DNA of 64,000 nucleotides from Nymphaea colorata. Taxonomy: Eukaryota; Streptophyta; Magnoliopsida; Nymphaeales; Nymphaeaceae. Where the stretch lies: contig NC_045140.1 of NCBI RefSeq assembly GCF_008831285.2, positions 4,071,528-4,135,527 of the forward strand, in the 5' to 3' direction. The notes below the pieces were generated by a model that was given only the letters and a program-made list of their open reading frames with translations, made no database searches and was not told the origin of the DNA. Shown here one piece after another: positions 30,299 through 44,033 of this stretch (position 1 is its first letter; each line of letters starts with the position of its first letter). The translations under genes and the position numbers were made by a program.

Positions 30299-32223
30299 CT
30301 ATGCTGATCTTCCACCACCAAACCTAAGACGCAGGTTGTCCAATGTTCGAGCAACCAGCAAAAGCCTTGGGTCATCTGCAGGTATCTCCCTTTCCTGATG
30401 AAAGGAACCCATTACATGTCAGTTCCACAAGAGGTGAGCAGATTAGCATGCCTGGAGGTTGAAAGGGATCTAAAACTACCAGGTCATGTGTCACAATATT
30501 GTAGAACAAAAAGAGCAATGATACCTTCAGCCCTTTATAGTAAGCCTCCACGGTAGGCAGAGTAACGTTGATCCTGCGGCTCTGCATCAGATCCCATATG
30601 TAATTGGCAGTGGTATATCCTCCTGTCTGCAGGCAGTTATTGAACAGATTACATTGTCATGACAACTGCATGAAATGAGATGAAGGTACTAAACGCGTCC
30701 ATCTCACCCACCCTTTCTCCTGCTGCAGCCAAAAGAAGATCATTCCCCATCTTTGCATTCAAAAAGAATCCTCTTGCACTCATCTTCATCTGCAGAGTGT
30801 GACAACCTTTTGAAGAACTTGAAATCATATTTCAACTAATTAAGAAACTTCACAAACATCATAAACCAAGATACCAATGTCTCTTGAGCTATTTCCATTC
30901 CTCGAGGAGTATGTCCAACCATTGCTCCCTCTACCAGTGCCTACAACCCAACATAGTGTTATTGGTATAAGAACTAAAAATTCACAAGCCAGAAAATGCA
31001 TACCAAACCATAAAACAATCATCATTTATTTAAATAAACCTTAAGATAAAGCATAACCAAATATAAGAAGCTAGCACGACTCAAAAGGCATCAATAGTGG
31101 GGTAACATGGAATATCTGGATATGCTGTCAGACAATATAAAGAGAGGGTTTTTGGCAGGCAGCTCCAAAAGAGCTTGTGATGCCAGCTCATTAAAAATTC
31201 TACATGAAAATAAAGGTCGTCACATTCTCTGAAGGAAATTTCAAGCCCAGGAAATTTCAACGAAAAACGTATAGCAGTTTAAAGATGTAGACATGCAGTA
31301 TTCTGTTCGATCATATGATAATTGTCTGAGGCTCTGAGCCCTCTATTCAAAATAAGTCACATGGACTCACCAGAGTGTTGTATCTGAGTCAACTCATCTC
31401 AGCTGCAGGACCGCAGGTTTACATTGGGTGCGACAGAAGCCAAAATCAAACAAGTCTGGTGCAGTCAACCGCATATGAATACTTTCACCCAGTTTTAGAT
31501 GCGCACCAGACTCGAGTCGACAAGTCCACCACAGTCAACCGCGGCACCATATTTTTCATCCAGAAATTACACTAAGTCATTTTTTACCAAGTCCATTGGG
31601 GTGAAAATTTATCTCTCTCTCTCTCTCTCTCTCTCATTTTCAAATTAGTATTTGATAATTTGGTTTCTATGAGCAATATCATTTATTTGTTGTTTTAGAT
31701 TGTGTAGAAACATGCAATGGGAGAAGAAAACGAAGACAAAACACAAAGGAGACCAGCAGCGGCAAAAACGACAGTGGCGGCGGAAACGACAGCGGCGGCG
31801 GAAACACCAGCAGCGGCGGAATCACACGATCACAGAACAAATTCCACACGTGCTGGCTCTGATACCATGTAGAAACACGCAATGGGAGAAGAAAACGAAG
31901 ACAAAACACAAGATATACGTGGAAAACCTCAGGAAGAGGTGAAAAACCACGAAGAAGCTCTAACCTAGGGGCAAAACCGCAACCCTAGGAGAGAGAAGAT
32001 TATTTCCACTTAATCAACTAATTTATAATAAGTGGAGATTATAAGAGAGAGAGGTACAGAGCCCCGCCTAGGGTACCGAGCCAGCCTCGGTATTCGTGCC
32101 CATGGGACCGGGTCCATATCTGGACCCGGTTCCCTATTACAAGATATTCAAACAGATTGCTTTGTGTTTAATTATCTTTGTATTTAGTTACTATTTGCTA
32201 AGTGGTTGCTTATCAAATTACTC

Positions 32224-32284
<61 letters not shown>

Positions 32285-35200
32285 CTGAGTTAAACCAGAC
32301 TGACTAGAACCAAAAATCAGCTGACCAACTGAAACTCAGAATCAGATGACTTGACAGCCTCGTTAACCCATGTTGGACAAGCCTTGTCAGCTTCCTGGTT
32401 TTGCTATTTTTTTGGCCAGGTCGGCAACTGAGTGACCAGATTGACTTGGCTGACAGCCTGACTCGCTGAGATTGTAAACTCCTAAGACAACAATTGAGAA
32501 CACTGACGCACACACAAAATTCATGTAAAACTCCTCACCAATACATTATGACTTCTGAAAGTTCTAAGAAACAAGAAAGTAAACACAACCAAATGACACA
32601 CGAAAACATGTTCCAATCTGAACATGAACTGGACCCATTTTAATAACTCCAATTTAAAATGTTCTTTAGTTGTCATAATTGTTAAACTTTACAACTAAAA
32701 AAAGACCCTTACCACATATAGCTCTATCATAGGTGGCCTTCCAGCGCTGAAGTAGTCCTCAAAAACTTTAACACCTCGTTCAAGGTCTCCACAATGAAGA
32801 TAGCACCTGCTTGAAGTTATAACCAATGTGAATGATAAAACCATTGACTTACAAAATATGATAGGATTCAATCAAAAGAAACCTTAAGAACATCATGAGG
32901 ACATTGATGAACAAGACTAAAAAAATCATAAAAGAAAGCCATATCAATGAATAGAATGCTATGCTTCATATATTGAAAAAGGAACGATGTATAGGATAAA
33001 TCATGAATCACTATTCAAAACAACGTGATCAGTTGGTACTACATCATCCAATCACAAGATTACTTCTCCCACTTTGGCCATTATCGCAAATAACCCAGGA
33101 GATGATCGGCAATCAAGTCGGTGGCATACAATTAAAAAACAGCTTCTTTTTACCAACATCAGTAAGCCTTTTCACGACATGAACCAGAAACTGCCTATGT
33201 AGGAATGGACTCAGCCAACTCTGACTGAATCCATTACAATCCTTCTGTGGTTAATTAAATTAAATTACTTTAATAATGAAACACTAAATAAAAAACCAAA
33301 CTGGGTCAAAATGAGACCCTTTTCAGTCTTCATCCTCCTGACTGTGTCTTTCCATCAGCATCTCAGGCAATTGGCTGCACCCATAAATGCATCCCTGATA
33401 GGAATAACTAAGCAATGAACCAGAAAGACAAGTTAAATTTTACTTACTAAAAAATGTTCAAAAAAAGGGGGAAACCACATAATTTCCCGTTGTAAATCAT
33501 GCAGTAACAGAAAAACCTCCATGTCTTCTCTCCTGCCTTTCATTTTTCTAGACTGTTTTTAACTTTTAAGTTACAGTAAGGATATCGAAATCTAATACTT
33601 TTCTACATGACCACAAGATCAACTTTATTTTCAGGTAAGCAGAGCATTTCCTCGTCAGATTCAATTCTTCACTCTCATTTTCACCAGTATGCTGGACTGC
33701 AAATGGATAATCATACATTGACCTGATGTCTATTGACACCTTTGACTAAGCTTTTGAAATACGATGTGTGGTACATTGACCTGATGTCTATTCACACCTT
33801 TGACTTAGCTTCTGAAATGCATTAGCATTAAGGCTTCAACAGAAGACCTAGGAAAAGCTCTAGATCACACAATCTAAGCCGGTCACTGCCATTGCCTTGC
33901 AACTTGAAAAACAGCAACCAATCTGCATTATAAAGTATAAAATAATTGTCTATGAGAACTTTGACCTGATAAGAGAAGTTGGTATAGCCACTCCATTAAT
34001 TTATCATTGATCAGCTTTCTTTCTATATCAGCTCCAAAGTCTCGACCACCAGGCATGACAAAGAAATTAGCCTTTGAAATCCCTTTTTTGAGTTGTATAT
34101 CTAAAAGTCAAGGTCATTACAATGTGAGATACCTTCATTTTGCTATTGAGGTTCAGCTTAACATAATCCTTATCCTACAAAACTTTCACCCACTCCCTCC
34201 ACAATGGAGAACCATTCCAATTCACCTACTACTGCAACTGCTAAGGCAACCGCTTCAGGACTATTTTTTCCATCATTAGTTTGGGTTACCATCTTAAGGT
34301 TACACTGCAAAAACCCTCTGGACATATCCTCAAGATATATACATATATATATAAGTATGTAAGTATGTATGCATGTATGTATGCATACACACACAGACAC
34401 CACAAACATAATGATGCTCTGGCTGAAACTACTCCATTGTCAAACCTACTAGGTTCAGATATAAAAGTTGTCACCAGTATTAACCACAATATAGCAAAAG
34501 TTAGAACTTATTTGACCTACACATCCACTTCCCTCTAATCTTTTGTTTTCTCTAACATTGGAACCAAATTTTCGATATTTCAATCTTTTCATATGTTGAA
34601 TGAAAGCATTGCATTAGCAATAGTATCAAACTATTGCATTCTTCTCCAAAGAGTAAAGGCTTGCTGGTTCCCCAAGGTCGAAAAATATGAGTTCAATGAA
34701 ATGTTTCATTGAAGTCTTGGCTGTGATTTTCAATCAACCTATCTGTCTCATTTAAGGGTTTAAGAATGTGAATCTATTTACCTATCTCCTTGCAAACCTT
34801 TTAATATAAATGGTTCACCAGTAGCATAATGCTGCTTCATTCATGTATTAACAGAAGAGAAAAGGTTTAGTAAAGCATGCATGCAAGGCCTTCAGGACAC
34901 CTAACAACTATGTCTTAAGAAAAAGAGGTTCATGATTTACAATCTCAACAACCCTGAGTCAAGGCAGAGTTGACAGTACAAACATGAAAAAATTGTGGAA
35001 ACAGTTGTGCAAGTCCCTAAAACAATCTTATATCATACGTGCTAGGATAAATTGACAGGCAATCACATGAGAATATAGAATCACCTCATTGTTTGTATTA
35101 CAATAAAAACATCAGGGGAATAGTTGTCCTGCTTCAGCACATCCAAAAGTGTCTCCATTGTCTGACAAATGAAAACACAGAGCTACATAAAATTCTAAAA

Positions 35201-38200
35201 TCAAAAGAAATAAGTAATTTAAAAATTGTCAGCATATATTCCATATCTGAAATCATAACTCACAATGTTTTGGCAGGTAACCATCAGATACTTAAAATCT
35301 GTGTAAATTATCTTTTTACAGTTCTGACATTCACTAGCAGTACTACATAAAATTACAAACCTAATCATCAAACATGAGCATTTTCTAGACATTGATAAGC
35401 TTCACATTCCATGTCACAAGAATTGGAAGGCACAAACACATTTACTGAGTGCAATATGGTGTGAATATTCCTGACCAAGATTCCATACTCCGCTATTGTG
35501 GTCATGCTACATCATGAAGGCTCCTACAATAGCTTCCTCAGAAGTTGCCTGATTACAGACGGGTTGCTGCTCGTGCAGCCTACAGCTGCATATAGCTAAC
35601 ATTGTGAAAGATGTAAGCAAATCCATGCTCAATCCTAAAGGTACAACTTAGCTCCACTACATTCTCCTATGTGTCAGAGAGCATAGTTTGGGATTAGCTT
35701 CCATGAGAAAGGAAGATCCATCACAATAACTGGTTTATTCTAATCCTGTAATTGTATCCACTTGTACTCTCCAATCTCAGTCTCTAACTGGAACCAGTCA
35801 AGACATTTCAGTTAAAGTTGAGGTGCTATTTCCTGTACTATAGGAGGAACTTTTCTTTTACTAAATCCATTATTATCCAGAACATGATACCACACCTGAC
35901 ATTATCACTTGGTATTCTTGTTTGGATAAATGGTAAACCATAATAAGATCTGACTTCAAGTACTCTTACTTTTGAAAAATCACAAAAGCACCTTCATGAG
36001 TAAAAGACACTTTGAACCTCTCTCGGAAACAATTGGACTATAATATGGATATTTGCATGTTGTATTATCCTGTCAGCCCAAGCACATGCAAATTACCATC
36101 ACATGTTGAAGCTATTTCACGGATATACATGTCCTCCCAACTGGAAGTGGTTCAAAAACTCATCAAAGGCCTTATTTCAGATCTTTTATTGCAGCCAACC
36201 CAGTACAATAAATTTAAAAGAAGATAGCAACAACCCTGTGTAACAGAGAGGTTTCTATCTTTTCACTAACAAAAAAGAAAAAGAATCTTTATCATGTATA
36301 ACTCATATATATGTTCATACACACAAAACCACAGAATTTAAAGAAGCAATTGCAAGTCAAGCTTATATTGATGAACCATAGTTGAAAAGTCATTTATTAA
36401 ATTCTAACTGAACGAAAATACTCAGTTTAGAAAAGAAAAGCAGATATCAGGTCCACAAGGTTCTCTTTGTTTGAACAAAATTTTGCAAAACCCACTACAA
36501 AGAACAGTGCAGAACATAAAGAGGTTATTTATGTATAAGTGTATGCCTCTGTGCCTTGTTTTACCAGTGAATACAAATATTCGTTATAAATACCAGATAA
36601 GCATAACATACATGAGTCTACAATCAGTACCTCTACACTCCGGAGCTCAACACAAGCATGAAGAGCTACATGATACACGGTTAATTGTCTGTTTAAGAAC
36701 CCGTGCCTATGAACATATTCTGAAGTTGGAATATTATAAAGCTCTTCCTCAGACACACCCATCATCACATTTTCAGCAATATCACCTGATGCCTCAACAG
36801 AGGACCATCCCTTGGATTGCTTCACAAGCTCAACTATCTTTTCAATGAGAAGAATTAGTCGTTTACAAAACAAGCCAAGGATTAGCTGCTTAAATGAGGT
36901 TACTAGTAACTGCTAACCTTCTTAGTTGTCTCCTCAGTCACAGGTGTCTTATTTTTATATGCAGCTATTAGGCCAGCATAACAAAATTTATTCAATCCCA
37001 AGCCAGCAGCAGTCATATCACGGACAATTGGATATCTATTAAAAAAGAAACATGCAAGTGATAAAGCATCCACATGATTCACACATCAAAGCAAAGAAAA
37101 GGAGAAACACAGAAAGATAAACAGTTACCTCAGATCTTATTAAACTTGTTAGCTCATAGAGTGGAGAAAAGGATACATCAATTTGTCCTTAGAATGCAGA
37201 TGGTAAAAAAATATCAGCATCACCTACATCTCCTATATCACCATTATGAAGCCAGGCATTCTTTGGAACATTGCCCAAAAAATCATCATAATATCTACAC
37301 ACAATCCCAAGATATTCTCGACGATCCTTTATAAACAACTCCAAGATATTCCCAAGTTTGTCAAAAATCCCTTTTCATGTTTTCAAATATATAATATCTC
37401 TATTATTTTCATCTTTTAAAAAGCTTGTTCGATTGTTTCAATTTTTGCAAGAAGATACCGGAAGACCTATTATTATGATGATAACTCTTTTACTATCTCT
37501 TTTAGCTTTTAAATGCTTTCACATATTTTTAAGCTTTTCCCAAGAAAAACCACACCTTGGAAACACCTCCTGAAAAAAACATCCCAGAAATTGCCAAGAA
37601 CTATATTACTTACTATTAAAAGTTAAAATGAAATAGGAACAGTGTGGGATCCATTTGATTGTATTATGTTATTTTAAGCAGTAAGTACATTAAAACCAGA
37701 TACACTTATACCTTGCTAAAACAGGAAAGACAACCTCCAAGTGTCCAGATTCATTCGCTATATGCTACTAGAGATATTATGGAGAAGTGCTTTGCAAAGA
37801 AAGGGACAGGTCCAAAGATGTATGTATCAAACCATCTTTAACTGTTTGAGTCTTTGAGATGAGGATGAGTGGTTCCATCCTTTACACCGTTTCACTTCTC
37901 CCTCGCATACTTTTCCCATGTTATATATGCCCTATAAAATTGATGGAATGCATAACTACGTGTGTACAATATGTGCACATCATATATATATATATATATA
38001 TATATACCAAAGGCTCGCCTAGGCCTCCAGGCTTGGCTGGTCACCTAGGCTACCAGTTCCTAGGTGACCTGCCACTTGAAAACGCCTAAAACATCACCTA
38101 AGATGCGTAGGCTAGCTTAGGAGCTCAGCTGCTTAAGCTTTTCTTCTTGGACGACCTAAATTTTGCCCTTCGGTTCCTTCCTATTCTTCTTTTTCTCTTT

Positions 38201-41200
38201 TTTTGAGGCAAATTTTCTCACTTTTCTTCCTGTTTTTGTGCAGTCTTGTACTTTTTCACTGTTTCACATTATTTGCTTTAAAAGGATACAAATGAACATA
38301 TGTGTATGCATGCATGTATGTATATGTACCTATAGTTACAGTTACAGTTCATATATCATTATGCTTTGAATATTTGTATGTCATTTAGGTTCTAAACTAT
38401 CATCTTTGTTAATAATTTTTTTTCTTTTTTTCTTTTTCTTTTTTGTTCACTAGAATCACAACAGAAGACAACTTCACATGAAACACACTTATTATATTGA
38501 AGATTTATCATTTATACTCCCTTTTTTAATAGATTAGAAATTTTAGGTTGTGTTTTGGAATTTCGTCTTTGAAATAAGTAGAGATCTAGTAGTTGGCATT
38601 TAGGAAATGGTAAGATTTTGCATGCTCTATAACATTTAAAATTAAGATTTACTTGAAATCCTTTTTTTTTTCTTTTCTGTTGCATAACTCGTAAACCTTA
38701 ATTGTTCAACTTTACCAAATTTGATCTTTCAATCTTTGGGTCATAATTATAACATGTTATAAGGTGTCCAATGTGTCTGTGTTATCATGCATTTTAGTTT
38801 TTTACTGTTATATGTTGATAGTTACAGGTTTTCTATTGACAAATTCAGCTTCAATTTTGTTGTTAACTTCAACAATTAATATTGCAGTTTACTGGTTTCC
38901 TTTTCTTGAGAGGAAACTGCTTAATGGACCTAGTCCTAGTCCTACCCAGTCCTGCCTACTGGGCTTATCTAGCTGCCTAGTTTGTTGCTAACACACACAC
39001 GTGCGCGTGCACACACATATGTCATATATATGACTTGATGTGACTGTATATTTTTTTGTTTAAATAGTTTTTATACGAGTGGTATGTGTTTATGTGACTA
39101 GACCCAAGCTCCATGCCCTACACATTGCCCAGGTACGGTTAAACACTTTTAACAACACACACACACATACACATATTTGATGAATTTAATATAAAGATTG
39201 TTCACTCTAAACTTTCGCATTATTAACATTTAATTAGATATTAAACATTTTTCTAATTTTATATTTAAATACTGACTGAACCAAATATACATACAAAAAG
39301 AAATATGTATTTGGAATTGTTTAATTAATCATGGAATCATGACAGAATAACTAATAGGAAAACTCGAGGTGCAAATCATAATTTATTCTCCAACATCTTG
39401 AAATTATTCAGATAGTATCATAATGTGTGAGCATAGTGCACACCCACATGCACTAGCTAAAAGTAAAAAGACGATGCGATTTTAAAAAATCACAGAGAGA
39501 GAGATTACACTCGATCAACACGACCAGTTGCTGCGCAGGCATTCAAAAGACAAATGTATGTCTGCCCAGTTGGTTTCACTCCACTTCCTTTCATTTCTTC
39601 CAAGAGCTTCAGAATAAAAAGAGGTAAATGCATAAATTTTTCTGTTGCAAGAATATGAACACAAATATGATGCTGGAACCATAATATTGCTTCAAATTTG
39701 AAAACTTAGCTGCAACAGTACCAGTACTGTGACATCTAGTGAACAACAGGCGTGAGAAGTGGAGTTCAGATAAAATGAAACCAATTATTTCTAATATCTC
39801 CTAGCATATTTATGAGGATCCACTGAGGCAAAAACAAATTTGGAAACATCAAATGTAGTATAGATCAAGGCTAGTCAGTTGTTCCCAACCTGAACTGCAG
39901 CATTAGAATTCTTGCACTTTCCACATGTTGACATAAGGAAGTTATATAAAGGAACCTGCACTAGAAACAATAGGGTCACAAAGAAGCAAATTTTGTGCAA
40001 GAAAGGTGGCAGCACTATCAAAAGCTCAATCCATGTTATGAAGAAACAAATCTGTGTCATGTAGAGCTTCCTAGACATGAATTTCCCTTCTATGACTTTC
40101 TGATCTAATCATTGTGTGCACAAAAGTAGTCTCAGTTGTTGCCCCAGCAGCCTTTAACAGGGATTTTACTTCAAAAGATACTTGCATAAAACACAATCAT
40201 ATAGGCAAAATGACTTTTCCTATAAACAAGTTAATCATGCTAAGGACAAGAGTTGTCAACTTGTCTCCCATTACCTGACCCAAACTGCATGCGCACATGT
40301 GTGTGTGTGCATGTATGCGTGCATGTGCACATGTGTGTGCATGCGCACTTGCAAAACAAGGGTAAAAGTTGTTCTAAAAACAGGATAGCTTCAAACCGAC
40401 TTTGTACTGCTTAGAAAAAGTTGCCACTACTAGGTCTCTCCTTGGTGCTGTCAGGTGGTCGCATCCTCATCATAATTTCCAGTTTTCCACAAAGGATCAA
40501 TTTAGAAGTTAGCTGCTTTATCTAACTTCCAACACATGAGCCTTTCCTTCCCCATAACGGTTTCCTTTTTCAGGATTGACTCTTTAGCAAGGTTACTGGA
40601 AACACAGGATAGGAACGCGCGACACCTCTTTATATAGATGTTATAGTACTCATACTCACTCTTCGGTATACATCATATATTATACGTGAGGTCTGTAACA
40701 GCGAGAAATTGTCAATATCTAACTGCAATTTTCCTAATGAACATTACAGTCCTTACGTCAAGAACCAATCCCATGGCCCTCATCTCGTCTCTGAAGTAGA
40801 ATGAATCTTGAAGACGACTCCCCTTCATCGCCCCAACGATCAGTGAGTGAAAAGTATCCCTGCTAGGCTGCACCCCGTCTAACATCATGTCGTCATACAC
40901 ATCCCGTAACAGGTAGTGCCTGCACAACCATGAACACAATGCGGAAACCATATCAAAATAACACCGACTCCCCAACAGCCAAAAGGCATCCGCAGTTGTA
41001 ATTCTCACAAAATTTCAAGCCCATACCTTCTCTGACCAATAAGAGAACCCAAAACAGTGTTGTATTCCGACACATTGTTCGCATAGTTCCTCTTTGCATA
41101 TTCCTCACTGTTAGGAGCTGAACTATAAGGGGCAGCAATGCAACGAAGCCCCAGCAAACCACGAACCCCGGACACCGATTGCTTAGCGTGCAGTGAAACC

Positions 41201-41431
41201 AGACGCCGGACTGCAAATTCAACAAGGTTAAAGAAGTGCCCAAGTAGTCAATTTTAGTCTCAATCGGTGTCCTTGACAACCTACTCATCATTCAACATTA
41301 AGAAAGCCCCAAAACATGAATAACTATACAGCCATTCCAAAACAGACAGACGCACTAAGCTTTTGATTCAATCATCAAACACCTTACAATACCAATAAAT
41401 CGAGACTGCAAGAACAATATCAAATGCATAT

Positions 41432-41483
<52 letters not shown>

Positions 41484-41520
41484 TCTTGCCGGAGGATTGC
41501 ATGAGACTCGTGATGGGCAT
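30299..41520 (-). CDS. Mitochondrial pentatricopeptide repeat protein (At4g35850-type)
   Basis: Thirteen exons on the minus strand, in transcript order: 41490-41520, 41027-41210, 40757-40919, 39890-39955, 39509-39606, 36918-37035, 36631-36837, 35085-35161, 32713-32806, 30875-30940, 30712-30789, 30525-30626, 30299-30394. They join into 459 codons without a stop. The sequence follows the Arabidopsis At4g35850 family closely: EEYAKRNYANNVSEYNTVL, LRDVYDDMMLDGVQPSRDTF, YNFLMSTCGKCKNS, KGSGVKPTGQTYICLLNACA, GLNKFCYAGLIAAY, SEEELYNIPTSEYVHR and VEAYYKGLKEREIP. PPR proteins bind organelle RNA; this one is annotated as mitochondrial in Arabidopsis, its exact RNA target unknown to me. Exons 2-13 are well supported. 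Exon 1 (ten codons) is inferred: it is the only nearby ATG with fitting phase, and it needs a GC donor (CCG/GCAAGA). Introns are large (up to 2.5 kb) and carry many repeats. Confidence 0.87.
31612..31636. repeat. (CT)n microsatellite in a PPR intron
   Basis: About twelve CT units between the 30,875-30,940 and 32,713-32,806 exons. Confidence 0.9.
31703..32141 (-). mobile_element. Miniature Copia-type LTR element (TRIM-like), truncated
   Basis: 31,868-32,141 (274 bp) is a complete LTR, TG...CA on either strand (ends TGTAGAAAC and CCTATTACA). Directly beside it, 31,856-31,867 reads TGGTATCAGAGC on the minus strand, the classic initiator-Met tRNA primer-binding site, which sets the orientation. 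The internal part (31,747-31,855) is only about 110 bp and includes an 18-bp GGCGGCGGAAACGACAGC-type tandem. After it, 31,703-31,746 repeats 44 bp of the LTR end, so the 3' LTR is truncated. No gag or pol is present. It lies in a PPR intron in the same orientation as the gene. Confidence 0.75.
32228..32283. repeat. (TG)n microsatellite in a PPR intron
   Basis: About 28 perfect TG units. Confidence 0.97.
32285..32480. repeat. Degenerate GACTGA/CTGACT-rich repeat relic
   Basis: Short recurring motifs (gactgact, cagctgacc, gacttgac, ctgactcg) resemble the segments at 24,640-24,840 and 43,195-43,400. No end structure is visible. Confidence 0.3.
33714..33830. repeat. 58-bp tandem duplication in a PPR intron
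   Basis: Two copies of a unit beginning TACATTGACCTGATGTC (33,714 and 33,772), with a few substitutions. Confidence 0.8.
38005..38140. repeat. CCTAGGC-rich repeat in a PPR intron
   Basis: After an AT microsatellite (37,981-38,006) there is a segment of repeated cctaggc/gcctagg and 'caggcttggc' motifs. A second segment of cctagtcctac/gcctac motifs lies at 38,925-38,980. These could be the two subterminal regions of one roughly 1-kb transposon; I could not fix its ends. Confidence 0.35.
41433..41482. repeat. Compound (GT)n(GA)n microsatellite beside PPR exon 1
   Basis: About 16 GT units followed directly by ten GA units, ending eight bases from the inferred exon 1 donor. On the transcribed strand this is a CT then CA tract at the 5' end of intron 1. 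Confidence 0.95.
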
Positions 41521-41871
41521 CTTATTGAGGGAGGTGGACAGAGCAAAGCAAAGAGAAGGTTGGGCTTCTGCAAGCAGCCGGCGCCTTCACTCGTTCAACT
41601 CAGGGGCGGGTTCGTCGAGTCCATGTAAGGGGAGAGAGAGAGAGAGTGGCTAGCTTTGGGGAATGCAGCAAAACCCTCAACATAGAGTCATTGAGAGGTT
41701 TATGGCCGGAGACAAGAGGGTATTCGAATTATTTCCTTCCAATAAAGCACGTCAGTTCGGTTTCAGCGTGTTAACGAAGGTTCGGGCGACTCCGGTGGGA
41801 CGGGCAAATATCTGTTCCCACGTTACGCATGAACAAGAAATAAATCAGACCCATGAAATCGTTAAGGTTGT

Positions 41872-42185
41872 AGTTGAGTCGAGCTCTTGATCAGCTCAAC
41901 TCGGAGCTATGGTCAGCTCAAGTTTGACTCAATAGATTTACCAACTCCTTATTTGATTTGATCTCTTTTCTTAAATTGTATAGAAAAAAGATAACATAAA
42001 TTAGATGAGTTTATTCGAGTTTAATCAGATCCAACTTATGTAACTCAAACTCAATTTATTTATAAACTTGAGCTTTCAGTTAAGCTCAAGCTCAACTTGT
42101 TTACAAACAAGTGGAGTATCAGTCAAGCTTCACTGAGCGAGTAGGAGTTGGCTCGACTAGTTTGAGTCAAGTTTAACGTCATGCA
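41872..42185 (+). repeat. Dispersed GAGCTC-rich repeat, copy 1
   Basis: About 310 bp that align in the same orientation with 62,645-62,950. Shared features in order: 'gctc-actcg', 'ttaccaactc', a 'gatc-ctttnctnattttaa' block, 'aaaaaga-aac-ta-attaga', 'gagttt-atnag', 'tatgtaactc-aactnn', 'cttgag-tttcagttaag' and a final 'gagctcgagttg..tcgactc' block. No ORF. Probably a non-autonomous transposon. Confidence 0.55.
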
Positions 42186-42189
42186 TAGA

Positions 42190-43900
42190 TTCTCATGTGA
42201 TCAAAACCATAATTTGTCATGTGCATATATATATGTCTCATTTGTTAAGAGACGTCTTCGTATTTTGCAATCGATGAATTAGTTGATGGTCTAGCATTGC
42301 ACCAGAGAGATGTGCAATTACTTTCTAAGGAAAGATAGCTAGTAGTTGTAAGAATGTGTCATTCACAACTAGATTATCAAAACCACTTGAGAAGAAAATG
42401 GACAAAAACAAAGACACATGGTAAAATATGTGCCTTAGTTAATTACTTGCAAAATAAATCAAGCAATGACTCTAGTTTCTATAATATGTCACAATCAGAT
42501 AAATATGAATGTGCCCATGCACATATATTTTGTGGGCAGGTTTGATCTCAAGAGTGGACTAAGAATGCTTCATTGATGTGCTTGTTTTTGTAAGCAAACG
42601 TGAACATCAATAGTCATTAGTAGCATTCACCTAGTTCGTAAGGCTTAAACCATTATTATGACAAGATCATGGAACTCTTTGATTGTAATGTCACTTTGTA
42701 TATAAACCAACCATTCAAAATCTTACTCATTCTTTATGCAACAAAAAATGTGAAAATATTGATATGAGCTATAGATATGTCTACCCAACTACACATATGG
42801 CTTAGGAAAGATGTTATCTAGGCCATTTATCTTAGCACAAAAATAGATATGCAAGAAACACATATGGGAGTTATTTTCATTCCTATGTGTGTTCTACACC
42901 CGAAACGCATGTTGAAAACTCGCTTGCTACAACCAATTTTACGTTAACTAATACGGCTATTTCTAAGTGAATAAATTCTTGGTATACGATTTGTTATATT
43001 GCATTTATCATCTCATAAATATGAGTGAAGATGTACAGATATATCCATGTCATGTGAAAAAAAACATACTTTAGTTCAATGCTAATGGTTTGTGCTATTA
43101 TTAGATTGGGATTTTGGTGTCGCATTCTTTTTCTTCAGGCATCAAAAAATTAGCTTCTTAGTGACATTAGTGACATCAACCATAGTTAGCAAACCTAGGA
43201 TTCAGATTGGTAGATGACCGGGTCAGCGAGTTGACTCATCGACTCATGAGTTGATTCGTTGACCTGGTCGAGTTTTAAAACAATCTGAACCCTGCAAGTC
43301 AGGGCCGAATCAGGGATGAACCGGACCAACCTTTGACTTGTGGGTAGGTTTTCTAGCGATCGGGTGATTCTGAGCCAACTCGACAAGTCAACCAACTATG
43401 GAATCAACTAAGGACAAAACAGAAAAAACTGGAGTATCGGATTCACTTGTCGAGGATCCATAGATTTGGCACCCTTCTATGATAGTGCAACACCATCCGA
43501 TTACCAGGCCAGGCCCCAACTGAAGCCTGCCAAAATCTTTTGAATCCGATTTCATGTTGAAACTTTGAAGAACTAAATTTATATTTGTGAAAACAAAAAT
43601 TTTCAAGTATAGTATAGTTGGTCGAGTTAGAGGACACACAAATGGTCCTTCTTTCCATTTTAGTAGATGCTATTCTTCCATATTGCAAAAAAAAGTGAGA
43701 GTGGTGTCAATTATTAACCACTCGCTCACCTTGAAAATAATGGATAGAGTGAGGATTATTAAAAATTATAAATTATGGAATAAAAAAACCCAACCTATGC
43801 GACAGATTTCCCTTTCTCTCCGACTTATTATTGTGTTCATCGGCAAAAAAAAAAAACCACAAAATCATTTAAACAGTTAATTGTATATGCTCATCAACCG
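42190..43900. other. Divergent spacer between the PPR and methyltransferase genes
   Basis: AT-rich DNA without a recognised gene. 43,195-43,400 is a degenerate GACTCATGAGTTGA-rich segment of the family seen at 24.6 and 32.3 kb. Confidence 0.4.
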
Positions 43901-44033
43901 CTAATTCATGTTGCAATTATCTTTGACCTCATCCTTTTCCAACGCGTCCATATCTCCACCGCCCACTCTGCCAGGCAGAGAGAAAGAAAGAGAGGGAGAG
44001 AGAGGAGTGAAGCCTGGTACTGGTAGTTTCCAA

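Noticed and set aside
43908-44033. Upstream in-frame ATG of the methyltransferase as true start
   Set aside because: The added 42 residues run through a GA-rich tract typical of leader sequence; ATG 44,034 gives a sensible N-terminus. Not fully excluded.
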